DNA of 64,000 nucleotides from Hoeflea phototrophica DFL-43 (GTDB lineage Bacteria; Pseudomonadota; Alphaproteobacteria; Rhizobiales; Rhizobiaceae): assembly GCF_000154705.2 (NCBI RefSeq), contig NZ_CM002917.1, positions 824,461 through 888,460 of the forward strand. Reading direction: 5' to 3'. Positions 63,778-64,000 of this stretch are shown here, in pieces. The translations under genes were made by a program, and so were the position numbers. Numbering within the stretch: position 1 is the first letter of the stretch; each line of letters starts with the position of its first letter. The notes under the pieces were generated by a model that ran no database searches, had not been told where the DNA came from, and was given only the letters and a program-made list of their open reading frames with translations.

Positions 63778-64000
63778 ATGCGCGCGCATGGGGCCGGCAA
63801 AAGGCGTAACGTCGATGCCGACACCCAGGAAATTGGCGCCGGCAGTTCTGCGCTGATCGGTCCGCTATCGAACAAGATGCAGTTCGACAAGATCGTCGAA
63901 CTGGTCGAGGATGCGAGGTCAAAGGGAGCATACATTCTGACCGGTGGCGAGAAACCCGATGGCAACGGCTACATTTACCCGCTGACCATCATTGCGGATG
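63778..64000 (+). pseudogene. Aldehyde dehydrogenase, C-terminal fragment running off the window
   Basis: From about 63853 the plus frame reads LIGPLSNKMQFDKIVELVEDA and then GAYILTGGEKP and GYIYPLTIIAD, which is an internal stretch of NAD-dependent aldehyde dehydrogenases just before the catalytic cysteine region's second half. In frame upstream there is only ATG 63778 and unrelated residues, then a stop at 63751. The roughly 300 N-terminal residues, with the NAD-binding domain and catalytic cysteine, are missing. It continues beyond base 64000. It is probably a truncated remnant, unless the sequence was rearranged. Confidence 0.7.

Noticed and set aside
1..64000. CRISPR arrays, rRNA or tRNA genes
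   Set aside because: No regularly spaced repeats and no cloverleaf or rRNA-like sequence were seen by eye; a tRNA scan and covariance search would be decisive.

Overview
The window reads as chromosomal DNA of a GC-rich alphaproteobacterium, most likely order Rhizobiales (Rhizobiaceae/Hoeflea-like). This is inferred from gene content: a bcs cellulose operon with the alphaproteobacterial gene bcsN, the rhizobial fructose transporter set frcBCAK with a ROK regulator, a sitABCD metal transporter behind a TGCAAAT-N-ATTTGCA (Mur-type) palindrome, a tandem glycine riboswitch before gcvTHP, and an arginase/ornithine cyclodeaminase/Lrp-type arginine module. I see no tRNA, rRNA or CRISPR array.

Layout. 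1-6374 (+): end of bcsA (PilZ domain), bcsB, a large exported tetratricopeptide-like protein and lipoprotein bcsN. A perfect hairpin at 6401-6430 separates them from the convergent gcvT-gcvH-gcvP operon (6456-10878, -), which a tandem glycine riboswitch precedes. 11107-15363 is an AT-rich accessory island. It holds an exported cysteine-rich gene cut in two by an IS3-family element, a 5'-truncated resolvase, a 44-bp near-perfect palindrome and a MbcA/Xre-RES toxin-antitoxin pair. 15565-16338 is an EAL phosphodiesterase. 16371-19925 (-) is sitABCD, divergent from cydAB (20099-22499). 22525-27666 is the fructose locus (frcR divergent from frcBCAK). 27788-32873 (-) is a branched-chain amino acid ABC transporter (livKGFHM order).

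33321-43732 is the least familiar part. It is a divergent cluster with two radical SAM enzymes (one with an N-terminal B12-binding-type region and a C-terminal TPR-like tail), three glycosyltransferases, a sugar-nucleotide epimerase-like protein, two FkbM methyltransferases and a CmcI-type enzyme. It looks like a pathway for a modified surface glycan or glycolipid, but the product is unknown.

43858-63647 is mostly metabolic: an enolase-superfamily enzyme, a VOC protein, rpe, a CHASE4-HAMP adenylate cyclase, allantoicase, a LysR regulator, a YaiI protein, the arginine module, MipA/OmpV, small proteins, an OxyR-like regulator lacking the peroxidatic cysteine, an Idh/isomerase sugar operon, and an operon for probable glucosylglycerate synthesis and phosphorolysis. 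The window ends inside an aldehyde dehydrogenase sequence that lacks its N-terminal half.

Starts were adjusted by hand where an upstream extension lacked a ribosome binding site. Functional names rest on recognised motifs and family resemblance, without database searches.
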